Part shown: positions 8,282 through 15,716 of the stretch, one piece after another
Position numbering within the stretch: the first letter of the stretch is position 1
Layout of the letters: the number at the start of each line of letters is the position of its first letter
From: Granulicella sapmiensis
Lineage (GTDB): Bacteria > Acidobacteriota > Terriglobia > Terriglobales > Acidobacteriaceae
DNA: 64,000 nt
Assembly: GCA_026225395.1 (NCBI GenBank)
Contig: JAMFSR010000043.1
Location: 45,330 to 109,329, forward strand
Direction: 5' to 3'
The notes under the pieces: model-generated
Told to the model about the DNA's origin: nothing
Database searches by the model: none
What the model saw: the letters and a program-made list of their open reading frames with translations, nothing else
Translations under genes and position numbers: made by a program

Positions 8282-10321
8282 TTAGGCTAAGTGCAGCGCA
8301 GTGATGATGATGTCGATGAACTTGATGCCGATGAATGGGACGATGAGACCACCGGCGCCATATACAAGAAGGTTGCGGCGGAGCAACGCTGCAGCAGACA
8401 TGGGACGATAACCCACGCCGCGGAGAGCCAGTGGAATGAGGCCAACGATGATGAGTGCGTTGAAGATGACTGCGGAGAGCACAGCAGACTCGGCGTTGTG
8501 CAGATGCATGATGTTGAGCGCGTTGAGAACGGGGAAGACGCCCGCAAACATGGCTGGGAGGATCGCGAAGTATTTGGCGACATCGTTGGAGATGGAGAAT
8601 GTCGTGAGCGCGCCGCGTGTCATCAAGAGTTGCTTGCCGATGGCGACGATCTCGATCAGCTTGGTCGGATTGGAATCGAGATCGACCATGTTGCCGGCTT
8701 CTTTCGCTGCTTGTGTTCCAGAGTTCATGGCAACGCCTACGTCGGCCTGGGCGAGCGCGGGGGCGTCGTTGGTGCCGTCGCCGGTCATGGCTACGAGCTT
8801 ACCGTCAGCCTGTTCGCGCTTGATGAGGTCCATCTTGTCTTTGGGCTTGGCTTCGGCAAGGAAGTCATCGACACCAGCCTCGCGTGCGATTGCGGCGGCA
8901 GTGAGGGGGTTGTCGCCGGTGATCATGATGGTGCGGATGCCCATGGCGCGCAGCTGATCGAAGCGCTCCTTCATGCCGCCTTTGACGACATCCTTGAGAT
9001 GGATGACGCCGAGGGCGCGGCCGTTTTCCGTGACGATGAGTGGCGTTCCACCCGCGCGAGAGATTGTTTCGACGGTAGCGAGGACTTCAGGCGGCATCTG
9101 CGACTTGTGCTCGCGAAGATAGTTGGTGATGGCATCGACTGCGCCTTTGCGTATGCTGCGGCCGTCGACTTCTATCCCGGACATGCGTGTGGTCGCGGAG
9201 AACGGAACGAACTCGGCATTGAGTTGGACCAGCTCGCGGCCACGCAGGTTGTATTTTTCCTTGGCGAGAACGACAATGCTGCGGCCCTCGGGGGTTTCGT
9301 CGGAGAGCGAGGAAAGCTGGGCGGCATCGGCTAATTGCTCGGGCGTGACGCCGGGCGCAACGACGAACTCGGAAGCCTGACGGTTGCCGATTGTGATGGT
9401 GCCTGTCTTGTCGAGGAGCAGCGTGTTGACGTCGCCGGCAGCTTCAACAGCGCGGCCTGAAGTTGCGAGGACGTTGTGTTGGACGAGGCGGTCCATGCCG
9501 GCGATGCCGATGGCTGAAAGAAGGCCGCCGATGGTTGTTGGGATGAGGCACACAAGCAATGAGATGAGGACGAAGATCGTCTGCGGCGCACCGGAGTAGA
9601 TGGCGAAGGGCTGCAATGCGACGACGGCGAAGAGAAAGATGATCGTGAGTCCGGCGAGCAGAATGTTGAGCGCGATTTCGTTTGGTGTCTTCTGGCGTTC
9701 AGCACCTTCCACGAGCGCGATCATGCGGTCGAGGAAGGTTTCGCCAGGGTTGGACGTGATGCGCACGGTGATGACGTCAGAGAGCACGCGTGTTCCCCCG
9801 GTGACGGCGGAGCGATCGCCACCGGCTTCGCGGATAACCGGCGCCGATTCGCCTGTGATAGCGGACTCGTCGACGGAGGCGACGCCTTCGATCACTTCGC
9901 CATCACCTGGGATCATCTGACCGGCGTTGACGCGAACGACGTTGTCGACACGGAGCTGGGAGCTGGGAACTTCCTTGACGACGCCATTGACCACGAGATA
10001 GGCGGTGGTTTCGGACTTCGCCAGACGCAGCGCGTCTGCCTGGGCTTTGCCGCGGCCTTCAGCCATCGCTTCCGCGAAGTTGGCGAAGAGGACCGTGAAC
10101 CACAGCCAGAGTGTGATCTGCAGATTGAAGCTGAGATGGCCGCTGTGGGTGACGAAGTTCGAAATGAGGAGAACGGTGGTGAGGATACTGCCGATTTCGA
10201 CGACGAACATGACCGGGTTCTTCATCATGACGCGCGGGCTGAGCTTGGCTAGAGCGTCGATGGAAGCGCGTCGGACGATTTTGGTGTCGAAGAGAGAGCG
10301 GCGATTGGCGTGACTGGACAT
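8282..10321 (-). CDS. kdpB: Potassium-transporting P-type ATPase subunit B
   Basis: The open frame extends further upstream into kdpA, but the KdpB-like start is the ATG at 10321 (MSSHANRRSLFDTK), 13 bp after the kdpA stop, giving 679 residues. It is the catalytic P-type ATPase: TGES in the actuator domain, the phosphorylation motif DKTGTIT, the nucleotide-binding segment, MTGDGTNDAPALAQADVG in the hinge, and membrane helices at both ends. ATP hydrolysis here drives high-affinity potassium import through KdpA. All catalytic motifs are intact. Confidence 0.97.
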   Translation of the reverse strand: MSSHANRRSLFDTKIVRRASIDALAKLSPRVMMKNPVMFVVEIGSILTTVLLISNFVTHSGHLSFNLQITLWLWFTVLFANFAEAMAEGRGKAQADALRLAKSETTAYLVVNGVVKEVPSSQLRVDNVVRVNAGQMIPGDGEVIEGVASVDESAITGESAPVIREAGGDRSAVTGGTRVLSDVITVRITSNPGETFLDRMIALVEGAERQKTPNEIALNILLAGLTIIFLFAVVALQPFAIYSGAPQTIFVLISLLVCLIPTTIGGLLSAIGIAGMDRLVQHNVLATSGRAVEAAGDVNTLLLDKTGTITIGNRQASEFVVAPGVTPEQLADAAQLSSLSDETPEGRSIVVLAKEKYNLRGRELVQLNAEFVPFSATTRMSGIEVDGRSIRKGAVDAITNYLREHKSQMPPEVLATVETISRAGGTPLIVTENGRALGVIHLKDVVKGGMKERFDQLRAMGIRTIMITGDNPLTAAAIAREAGVDDFLAEAKPKDKMDLIKREQADGKLVAMTGDGTNDAPALAQADVGVAMNSGTQAAKEAGNMVDLDSNPTKLIEIVAIGKQLLMTRGALTTFSISNDVAKYFAILPAMFAGVFPVLNALNIMHLHNAESAVLSAVIFNALIIVGLIPLALRGVGYRPMSAAALLRRNLLVYGAGGLIVPFIGIKFIDIIITALHLA

Positions 10322-10334
10322 GGGATTTCTCTTC

Positions 10335-12098
10335 TTAGAAGGTGTGACCGGCGTGGAGAAGCAGGTGCTCGAGTATGGGGCCGAGCGTAAGCGCGGGGAA
10401 AAATGTGAGCGCGCCGACGATGACAATGACGCCCGTAAGCAGCAGCGTGAAGAGCGGCGTGGTAACAGGGAAGGTGCCGGCAGACGCGGGAACGATCTTC
10501 TTGCGAGCGAGATTGCCGGCGATGGCAAGCATGGGGATGATCATCATGAAGCGCCCGAAGAACATCGCGACGGTGAGTGAGTAGTTGTACCAATGCGTAT
10601 TGGCATTGAGCCCGGCGAAAGCTGAGCCATTGTTGCCAGTGGCCGAGGTATAGGCGTACAGGATTTCCGAGAGACCGTGAGGACCATGGTTTGCGAGACT
10701 CGATAAGCCGAGGTTCGGCATGAGGACTGTGACGGCCGCAAAGCCCAGGATGATGAAGGGGAAGATCAGCAGATAGAGCATGGACATCTGCACGTCATAG
10801 GATTCAATTTTCTTGCCGAGGTACTCTGGGGTTCGACCGACCATGAGGCCGGCGATGAAGACCGCCATGATGACGAAGACCAACATTCCGTAGAGTCCGG
10901 CGCCTACGCCGCCGAAGACAACTTCGCCGAGGAGAATATTGACCATGGGAACCATGCCGCCAAGCGGTGTGAAGCTGTCGTGCATGGAATTGACGGCGCC
11001 GCAGCTTGCATCCGTGGTAACAGTGGCGAAGAGTGCGGAGTTGGCAATGCCGAACCGGACCTCTTTGCCTTCCATGTTGCCGCCGGATTGCGTAAGCGAT
11101 ACGTGCTGATCGACGTTGTGGAGCAGCGGGTTGGGTTGGGACTCGGCCCAATAGCAGGTAAGCGTGCCTGCGAACCAAAGGACGACCATCGCGGCGAGTA
11201 CTGCCCATCCGTGCTTTGGGCTGCCGACCATTTGTCCGAGTGACACAGCGAGACCGGCCGGCAGAAGGAAGATCGAAAGCATTTGAAGGAAGTTTGAAAC
11301 CGGCGTTGGGTTTTCGAACGGATGCGCGCTGTTGGCGTTGAAGAAACCGCCTCCATTAGTGCCGAGCATCTTGATGGCTTCCTGCGAAGCTACTGGACCT
11401 TGCGCGATGGTCTGTGTTGTAACGGTGGCTGGTTTGCCGTCTGCGCCTGTGATCTTTTGGGCTTCTACGAGCGTTGCCGTGTCGTAGGCCTTGAAGTTTT
11501 GCACGACGCCTTGAGAGACGAGCGCGAGAGAGAAGACGATGGAGAGGGGAAGAAGTACCCAGAGAGTTCCGCGGGTGAGATCGACCCAGAAGTTGCCAAG
11601 CGTCTTGCTTTCGCGCCTCGCAATGCCGCGAATAAACGCGACAGCGAGCGCCATGCCTACGGCTGCCGACCAGAAGTTGTGCGTCGCGAGTCCGAGCATC
11701 TGGGTGAGATAGCTCATGGTCGACTCAGGCGAGTAAGACTGCCAGTTGGTGTTCGTGGTGAACGAGATGGCCGTGTTCAGTGCGAGAGCAGGTTCGACGT
11801 TGGCGAGATGTTGTGGGTTGAGCGGAAGAAAGTGTTGGAGCCTCTCGATGCCGTAGGTGAGCAGTGCGGTGACGCCGCTGAACACAAGCATCGATATGGC
11901 GTACTCAGTCCAACGCATTTCGTGTGCGGGGTCGATGCGGGTAACGCGATAGAGGAGACGCGCGCAGGGACCTGCAACAGGGTCGAGGAAGGTCTTGCGG
12001 CCCTCGAAGACATGGGTGAGGTATGTGCCCATCGGTTTCGCAAGAAGCAGAATAGTGGCGATGAAGAGAGATATCTGGAGCGAGCCGTTGAGTGACAT
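10335..12098 (-). CDS. kdpA: Potassium-transporting ATPase subunit A (K+ channel subunit)
   Basis: A 587-residue membrane protein, the potassium-translocating subunit of KdpFABC, related to the SKT channel superfamily. Selectivity-filter-like segments are visible in TNTNWQSY, GTNGGGFFNANSAHPFENPTP, DASCGAVNSMHDSFTPLGG and ATGNNGSAFAG. The N-terminus (NGSLQISLFIATILLLAKPMG) and the C-terminus with the last helix are typical. Its ATG follows the kdpF stop with no gap (TAAATG), so translation is probably coupled. Confidence 0.97.
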   Translation of the reverse strand: MSLNGSLQISLFIATILLLAKPMGTYLTHVFEGRKTFLDPVAGPCARLLYRVTRIDPAHEMRWTEYAISMLVFSGVTALLTYGIERLQHFLPLNPQHLANVEPALALNTAISFTTNTNWQSYSPESTMSYLTQMLGLATHNFWSAAVGMALAVAFIRGIARRESKTLGNFWVDLTRGTLWVLLPLSIVFSLALVSQGVVQNFKAYDTATLVEAQKITGADGKPATVTTQTIAQGPVASQEAIKMLGTNGGGFFNANSAHPFENPTPVSNFLQMLSIFLLPAGLAVSLGQMVGSPKHGWAVLAAMVVLWFAGTLTCYWAESQPNPLLHNVDQHVSLTQSGGNMEGKEVRFGIANSALFATVTTDASCGAVNSMHDSFTPLGGMVPMVNILLGEVVFGGVGAGLYGMLVFVIMAVFIAGLMVGRTPEYLGKKIESYDVQMSMLYLLIFPFIILGFAAVTVLMPNLGLSSLANHGPHGLSEILYAYTSATGNNGSAFAGLNANTHWYNYSLTVAMFFGRFMMIIPMLAIAGNLARKKIVPASAGTFPVTTPLFTLLLTGVIVIVGALTFFPALTLGPILEHLLLHAGHTF

Positions 12099-12185
12099 TT
12101 AGAACTTCTCCGGGCGTAGGAGCGCGTAGACGAGATAGACAAGCAGGGCAGCGGAGATGATGAGGAGAATGGCGGACTCAATCAT
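12099..12185 (-). CDS. kdpF: KdpF small membrane subunit (28 aa)
   Basis: A 28-residue peptide, MIESAILLIISAALLVYLVY followed by ALLRPEKF, read on the minus strand from ATG 12185. It consists of a single membrane helix and ends with the conserved LLRPEKF found in KdpF, the lipid-like stabiliser of the KdpABC complex. Its stop abuts the kdpA start, and its start overlaps the end of the upstream 34-residue ORF by 8 bp. Confidence 0.93.
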   Translation of the reverse strand: MIESAILLIISAALLVYLVYALLRPEKF

Positions 12186-12282
12186 GGCGGGGTTTCGCTT
12201 TCAGCCGATCGCAGGCTTCGGTATAAGCGAAGGCGACGGCAAAGAAAAGGAGCGTGAGGGCGATGCAAAGGATGTCGGTCAT
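12178..12282 (-). CDS. Small one-helix membrane protein upstream of kdpF (34 aa)
   Basis: A 34-codon ORF read from ATG 12282: MTDILCIALTLLFFAVAFAY, then TEACDRLKAKPRHD. It has one hydrophobic helix and a basic tail. It overlaps kdpF by 8 bp and follows the porin gene, so it is translated within the kdp operon. Similar short ORFs (hydrophobic helix followed by a CDRL-type motif) occur just before kdpF in many bacteria, as I recall. No function is known to me; a structural role in the Kdp complex is a guess. Confidence 0.75.
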   Translation of the reverse strand: MTDILCIALTLLFFAVAFAYTEACDRLKAKPRHD

Positions 12283-12297
12283 ACGCGGCTCCGGTTG

Positions 12298-13719
12298 CTA
12301 AAAGTGATAAGTGATGTCGCCGGCGACGACGAACTGAGTCTTCTTCGTGCCGAGATCGTAGGCGGTCAGTTGGTACGAGTGCTCAAGGCGAAGTTCGGGG
12401 CGGAACAGCACGGTCGAGCCGATCCAATGCCCATAGCTGATGAGGTGTTCGGAGTACATGGTGGTGTAGCCCGTGCGTTGACCCTTGATGTCATCGACGA
12501 ATTCGTTCCGGATGGAGAGATAGTTGTGTGTGTTGAACTCGTGCTCCAGGTAATTGACGACCGCTGCTTCCGGAGCAAAGCAGGCGCGTTCGCCAAAGGA
12601 GCAGAAGGCGCCGTTCGCACCGACTTCAGGTTTGATGGGATTGGCTACGTTGCCTGCGATATTGGGCACGTCGCGCTCGTACATGTACCAGGTTTCGGTA
12701 TCGGTGTGCCAGGTAGCATTTATTTTGTGGTACCAGGTTTCGTAGTAGCTTTGAACGTTGTTGTAGGCGTACTTGCCATCGTTGAAGGAGTTGGCGCATG
12801 TGTAGAGCGCGTCGCCTCCCTTTTTCCAGGTGTAGTCAACGCAGGCTGTACCAGTGGGCTTCACGTCCTTGGTCCAGGGAGCCACGTCGTTGCCGCCGGA
12901 GAAGCCGGCCTGGATCAGCCAGTGATCGGATAGCTTGATGCTGGCGACGATGCCGGTCTGGGTGTACGGATCAAGCGTATAAAGTACCGAATGCGAATAG
13001 GTGTAATTGTTGGGCGCGAGCTGTGCTTCGATATCTGGAAGCGAAACGTAGCGCCCCATCCGGATGTTCATGCCCTTGGCTACGTGTGGAAAGTAAATAT
13101 CAACGTAGGCCATGATGGGGTCATACCCGTACTCGTGGTTGCGAGCCAGCAACTGTTGCGAAAAGATGCCCTTCGCGGTCGTATAACGATAGTCCTGACC
13201 CCAGAGTTGGGCGAAGCGAAAACCCCAGTCGATATGGTCCGTTTGCACGGTGTTCGGCAGACGCTCTACGTAGAGGACCTGCTGGTCGGGGATGATGCGG
13301 TTTGGATTGTAGTAGTACGCCGCTGGAGAGTTTGCACCGTCACCTTTGTTGGAACTGCTGACGTCGAAGCCGCCGTTGAACCAGCCGTACACTTTGGTGC
13401 GGCTATGGTTCTCATTGATCGCCTGCATAAGCGGATACGTCTGGGTATCCGGCGCGCCGATGACGGGAGTTCCCCCGACGGAGTAGTCAGAGCCGGGAAA
13501 GGGTGTGGAATCCAAGGGGCCGTCGTACCCGCGCCGGGCAGGCGCCGTTACAGCGCTCGTGCTGGGTGCAGGGAACCAATCGTCGCTGTATGTGGTTCCA
13601 AGGCGAGTGAAGAAATTCGGTGGGGGGGCATCTGCGGTCGTGACGACTGATGATGGGGATTGAGAGCCAGCTCCAAGCGGGACAAGTAGAACAGCCAGGA
13701 GCACGAGAGTGCGGGGCAT
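12298..13719 (-). CDS. Outer-membrane beta-barrel porin-like protein in the kdp operon
   Basis: A 473-residue exported protein. A signal peptide is visible (LVLLAVLLVPLGAGSQS). It ends with an aromatic residue (GDITYHF), as expected for an outer-membrane barrel. Many alternating aromatic/polar strands (YDPIMAYVDIYFPHVAKG, HDTETWYMYERDV-type pieces) resemble the OmpL-like putative beta-barrel porin-2 (BBP2) family. It lies between kdpE and the small ORF/kdpF with a 15-bp gap on the kdpF side, so it is part of the kdp transcript. A role as an outer-membrane channel for potassium under limitation is plausible but inferred only from context. Confidence 0.75.
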   Translation of the reverse strand: MPRTLVLLAVLLVPLGAGSQSPSSVVTTADAPPPNFFTRLGTTYSDDWFPAPSTSAVTAPARRGYDGPLDSTPFPGSDYSVGGTPVIGAPDTQTYPLMQAINENHSRTKVYGWFNGGFDVSSSNKGDGANSPAAYYYNPNRIIPDQQVLYVERLPNTVQTDHIDWGFRFAQLWGQDYRYTTAKGIFSQQLLARNHEYGYDPIMAYVDIYFPHVAKGMNIRMGRYVSLPDIEAQLAPNNYTYSHSVLYTLDPYTQTGIVASIKLSDHWLIQAGFSGGNDVAPWTKDVKPTGTACVDYTWKKGGDALYTCANSFNDGKYAYNNVQSYYETWYHKINATWHTDTETWYMYERDVPNIAGNVANPIKPEVGANGAFCSFGERACFAPEAAVVNYLEHEFNTHNYLSIRNEFVDDIKGQRTGYTTMYSEHLISYGHWIGSTVLFRPELRLEHSYQLTAYDLGTKKTQFVVAGDITYHF

Positions 13720-13779
13720 GGCACAACCTTTCTATTTGAGTAGAAAGGAGGAAGCCATAAGAGAGCCGTATAAAGGGCG

Positions 13780-14481
13780 TTAAGAAGTTGTAAGCTCCGC
13801 GGCGCCGGAGGGGTCGAAGCGATAGCCAATCCATGGCTCGCTGAGAATATATTGCGGACTGTCCCCGCGCTCGATTTTTTTGCGAAGTTGGGCGATAAGG
13901 ACACGCAGGTACTCCGGCTGGCCGTCGCCCGCGGGGCCCCACACAGCACGCAACAGCACCTTGTGCGTCAGCACACGTTCTGGCGAGCGGGCAAAAACAA
14001 CGAGGAGATCGAACTCTTTGGGGGTGAGATGCACGTGTTGATTGCGAATCAATACGCTGTGCGTTTCCGTATCGATGATGAAATCACCGAGTTCGATGTG
14101 AGATAGGACCGCCTGCGATTCGACACCGCGGCGTAGCTGGGCACGGACGCGGGCGAGGAGTTCCGGCACACTAAAGGGCTTAGTTAGGTAGTCGTCGGCG
14201 CCTTCATCGAGCGCAAGCACTTTCATCTGGTCGCTGTCGCGGACGCTGAGGACAATGATGGGAATCTGGGTGACTCCGCGGATAGCCTGTGTGAGCTCGA
14301 TCCCATTCATCTCCGGCATGGCCAAGTCGGTGATGACGAGGTCGGGCCGGTCTGCGATGAGGCGTTCATAGGCCTGTGCGCCGTTGTTTGCGATCAGCAC
14401 TTCGTAGCCGCTGCTTTGTAGTGAAGCGCGCAGCATGCGGGTGATCTGTGGTTCGTCGTCTACGACGAGGATGCGTTTCAA
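13780..14481 (-). CDS. kdpE: KdpE-type response regulator
   Basis: A 233-residue OmpR-family regulator. The receiver domain has the acidic pocket VVDDE (7-10), the phospho-acceptor Asp52 in VITDLAMPEMNG, a conserved Thr/Ser-equivalent in IPIIVLSVRD, and Lys in DDYLTKPF. The C-terminal winged helix is visible (HLTPKEFDLLVVFARSPERVLTHKVLL, then YLRVLIAQLRKKIE). KdpE activates the kdp operon when phosphorylated. The ATG overlaps the kdpD stop by 4 bp (ATGA). The usual phosphodonor kinase domain is missing from the neighbouring KdpD, so how this KdpE is phosphorylated is open. Confidence 0.93.
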   Translation of the reverse strand: MKRILVVDDEPQITRMLRASLQSSGYEVLIANNGAQAYERLIADRPDLVITDLAMPEMNGIELTQAIRGVTQIPIIVLSVRDSDQMKVLALDEGADDYLTKPFSVPELLARVRAQLRRGVESQAVLSHIELGDFIIDTETHSVLIRNQHVHLTPKEFDLLVVFARSPERVLTHKVLLRAVWGPAGDGQPEYLRVLIAQLRKKIERGDSPQYILSEPWIGYRFDPSGAAELTTS

Positions 14482-15605
14482 TGGGGCTCCTGTGTGACGA
14501 TATGGAGGTCGACATGTGGTGCTTCAGACATGAACTTCTGAATAGCCAGATAGTAAAGGTATTTTCGCATTCCGTGCAGGGCGGACCTGCCGACGATGGC
14601 CTGGGTGATTCGATGCTCGCGAACATAAGCGGCCGTGACGCGCGCGGTGTCGCTGCCGTTTAGTTGAACGATGTTCGCGCCTAGATTTTTTGCAAACTGC
14701 AGGCTCCCTTCGAGCATTTGCTTGCGGTTTGGCTCGGCGTCGCGCTCGCTGGTAACGTGCAGAACATACAGTTCGGCGCTCAGGGCTTCAGCCAGACGTG
14801 CGCCTCGTGCGATGAGGTCGCGAGCCTGGCTGTTGGAGCTGATACAGACCGCTATTTTCTCAGCGACGGACCAATGAGCTCCGAGGCGTTTGCGGGAAAC
14901 GTAATCCTCAAGCGTTCGATCGACCGCGCGGGTGATGCGCTGCAGCGCCATTTCGCGCAGAGCGATAAGGTTGCCGCGGCGAAAGAAGTTGGAAAGCGAA
15001 CGCTCGACGCGTTCCATGGGGTAGATATCCCCGCGGCGCATGCGTGTGACGAGGGCCTCGGGGGTGAGATCGCTGATAACTATTTCGTCGGCACGGTCCA
15101 ACACCCAATCGGGAACCTGCTCGCGAATGCTGATCCCAGTGAGAGCCTGAACGCGTGGTGCCAGGCTTTCGACGTGCTGAATATTGATCGTGCTCAGAAC
15201 GTCAATCTTGTTTTCCAGAAGAAGAAGAACATCTTCATAACGTTTGGCGAAACGGCTGCCTTCGATGTTGGTATGCGCCAGCTCGTCAATGAGCGCCACC
15301 TGGGGCAGACGCGCAAGGATAGCATCGACGTCCATCTCGGTGAAGAGTGTGCCTTTGTAGTTTATCTCGCGCAGGGGAACGTGCGCGAGCTTTGAGGTAA
15401 GTTCGGCAGTGCCGCTGCGGCCGTGAGTTTCAACGATACCGATAACGACATCTTCGTCTCGACTGCGGCGGCGGATGCCTTCCGAAAGCATGCTGAAGGT
15501 CTTACCGACGCCCGGTGCATAGCCGAGAAAGACCTTGAAGCGGCCACGCTTTTTTTCTTCACTGGCCAGCAGCCAGTCTTCCGGAGATTTCTTGTTTTCT
15601 GTCAC
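14478..15605 (-). CDS. kdpD: Short KdpD: sensor and Usp domains only, no histidine kinase
   Basis: The frame opens at TTG 15632; I prefer GTG 15605, with GGGAGA about 10 bp upstream, giving 375 residues. The N-terminal KdpD domain has the P-loop GYAPGVGKTFSM, the second motif VGIVETHGR and LIDELAHTN. A universal-stress-protein-like domain follows (VAEKIAVCISSNSQARDLIARG to AIVGRSALHGMRKYL). The protein stops there. The four membrane helices, GAF-like region and the HisKA/HATPase domains of full KdpD (about 890 residues) are absent, and no kinase gene is next to it. Short KdpD forms are known from some cyanobacteria and Deinococcus. It probably modulates KdpE or another kinase by direct binding. 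Confidence 0.88.
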   Translation of the reverse strand: MTENKKSPEDWLLASEEKKRGRFKVFLGYAPGVGKTFSMLSEGIRRRSRDEDVVIGIVETHGRSGTAELTSKLAHVPLREINYKGTLFTEMDVDAILARLPQVALIDELAHTNIEGSRFAKRYEDVLLLLENKIDVLSTINIQHVESLAPRVQALTGISIREQVPDWVLDRADEIVISDLTPEALVTRMRRGDIYPMERVERSLSNFFRRGNLIALREMALQRITRAVDRTLEDYVSRKRLGAHWSVAEKIAVCISSNSQARDLIARGARLAEALSAELYVLHVTSERDAEPNRKQMLEGSLQFAKNLGANIVQLNGSDTARVTAAYVREHRITQAIVGRSALHGMRKYLYYLAIQKFMSEAPHVDLHIVTQEPH

Positions 15606-15691
15606 GCCGAACGAGTCTCCCGACCAGAACAAGTTGAAACGCCGCCTTTAGCTTGCGGTATTTCAGGCTCTGGCCGGAATTGTACTCGTTC

Positions 15692-15714
15692 GCGCGGCAG
15701 CGTTACTGCCGCGC
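15692..15714. terminator. Hairpin between the GH2 gene and kdpD
   Basis: A perfect 9-bp inverted repeat (GCGCGGCAG / CTGCCGCGC) with a CGTTA loop, 2 bp beyond the GH2 stop and about 90 bp upstream of the kdpD start, both on the minus strand. There is no T-run, so it could be a Rho-aided terminator or a leader hairpin of the kdp transcript. Confidence 0.4.
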
Positions 15715-15716
15715 AG

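Noticed and set aside
8291..9334. A 347-codon plus-strand frame inside kdpB
   Set aside because: Asp/Glu/Gly-rich antisense shadow of the P-type ATPase gene.
10322..10528. N-terminal extension of kdpB
   Set aside because: It overlaps kdpA and has a Ser/Arg-rich shadow composition. The ATG at 10321 fits the family start.
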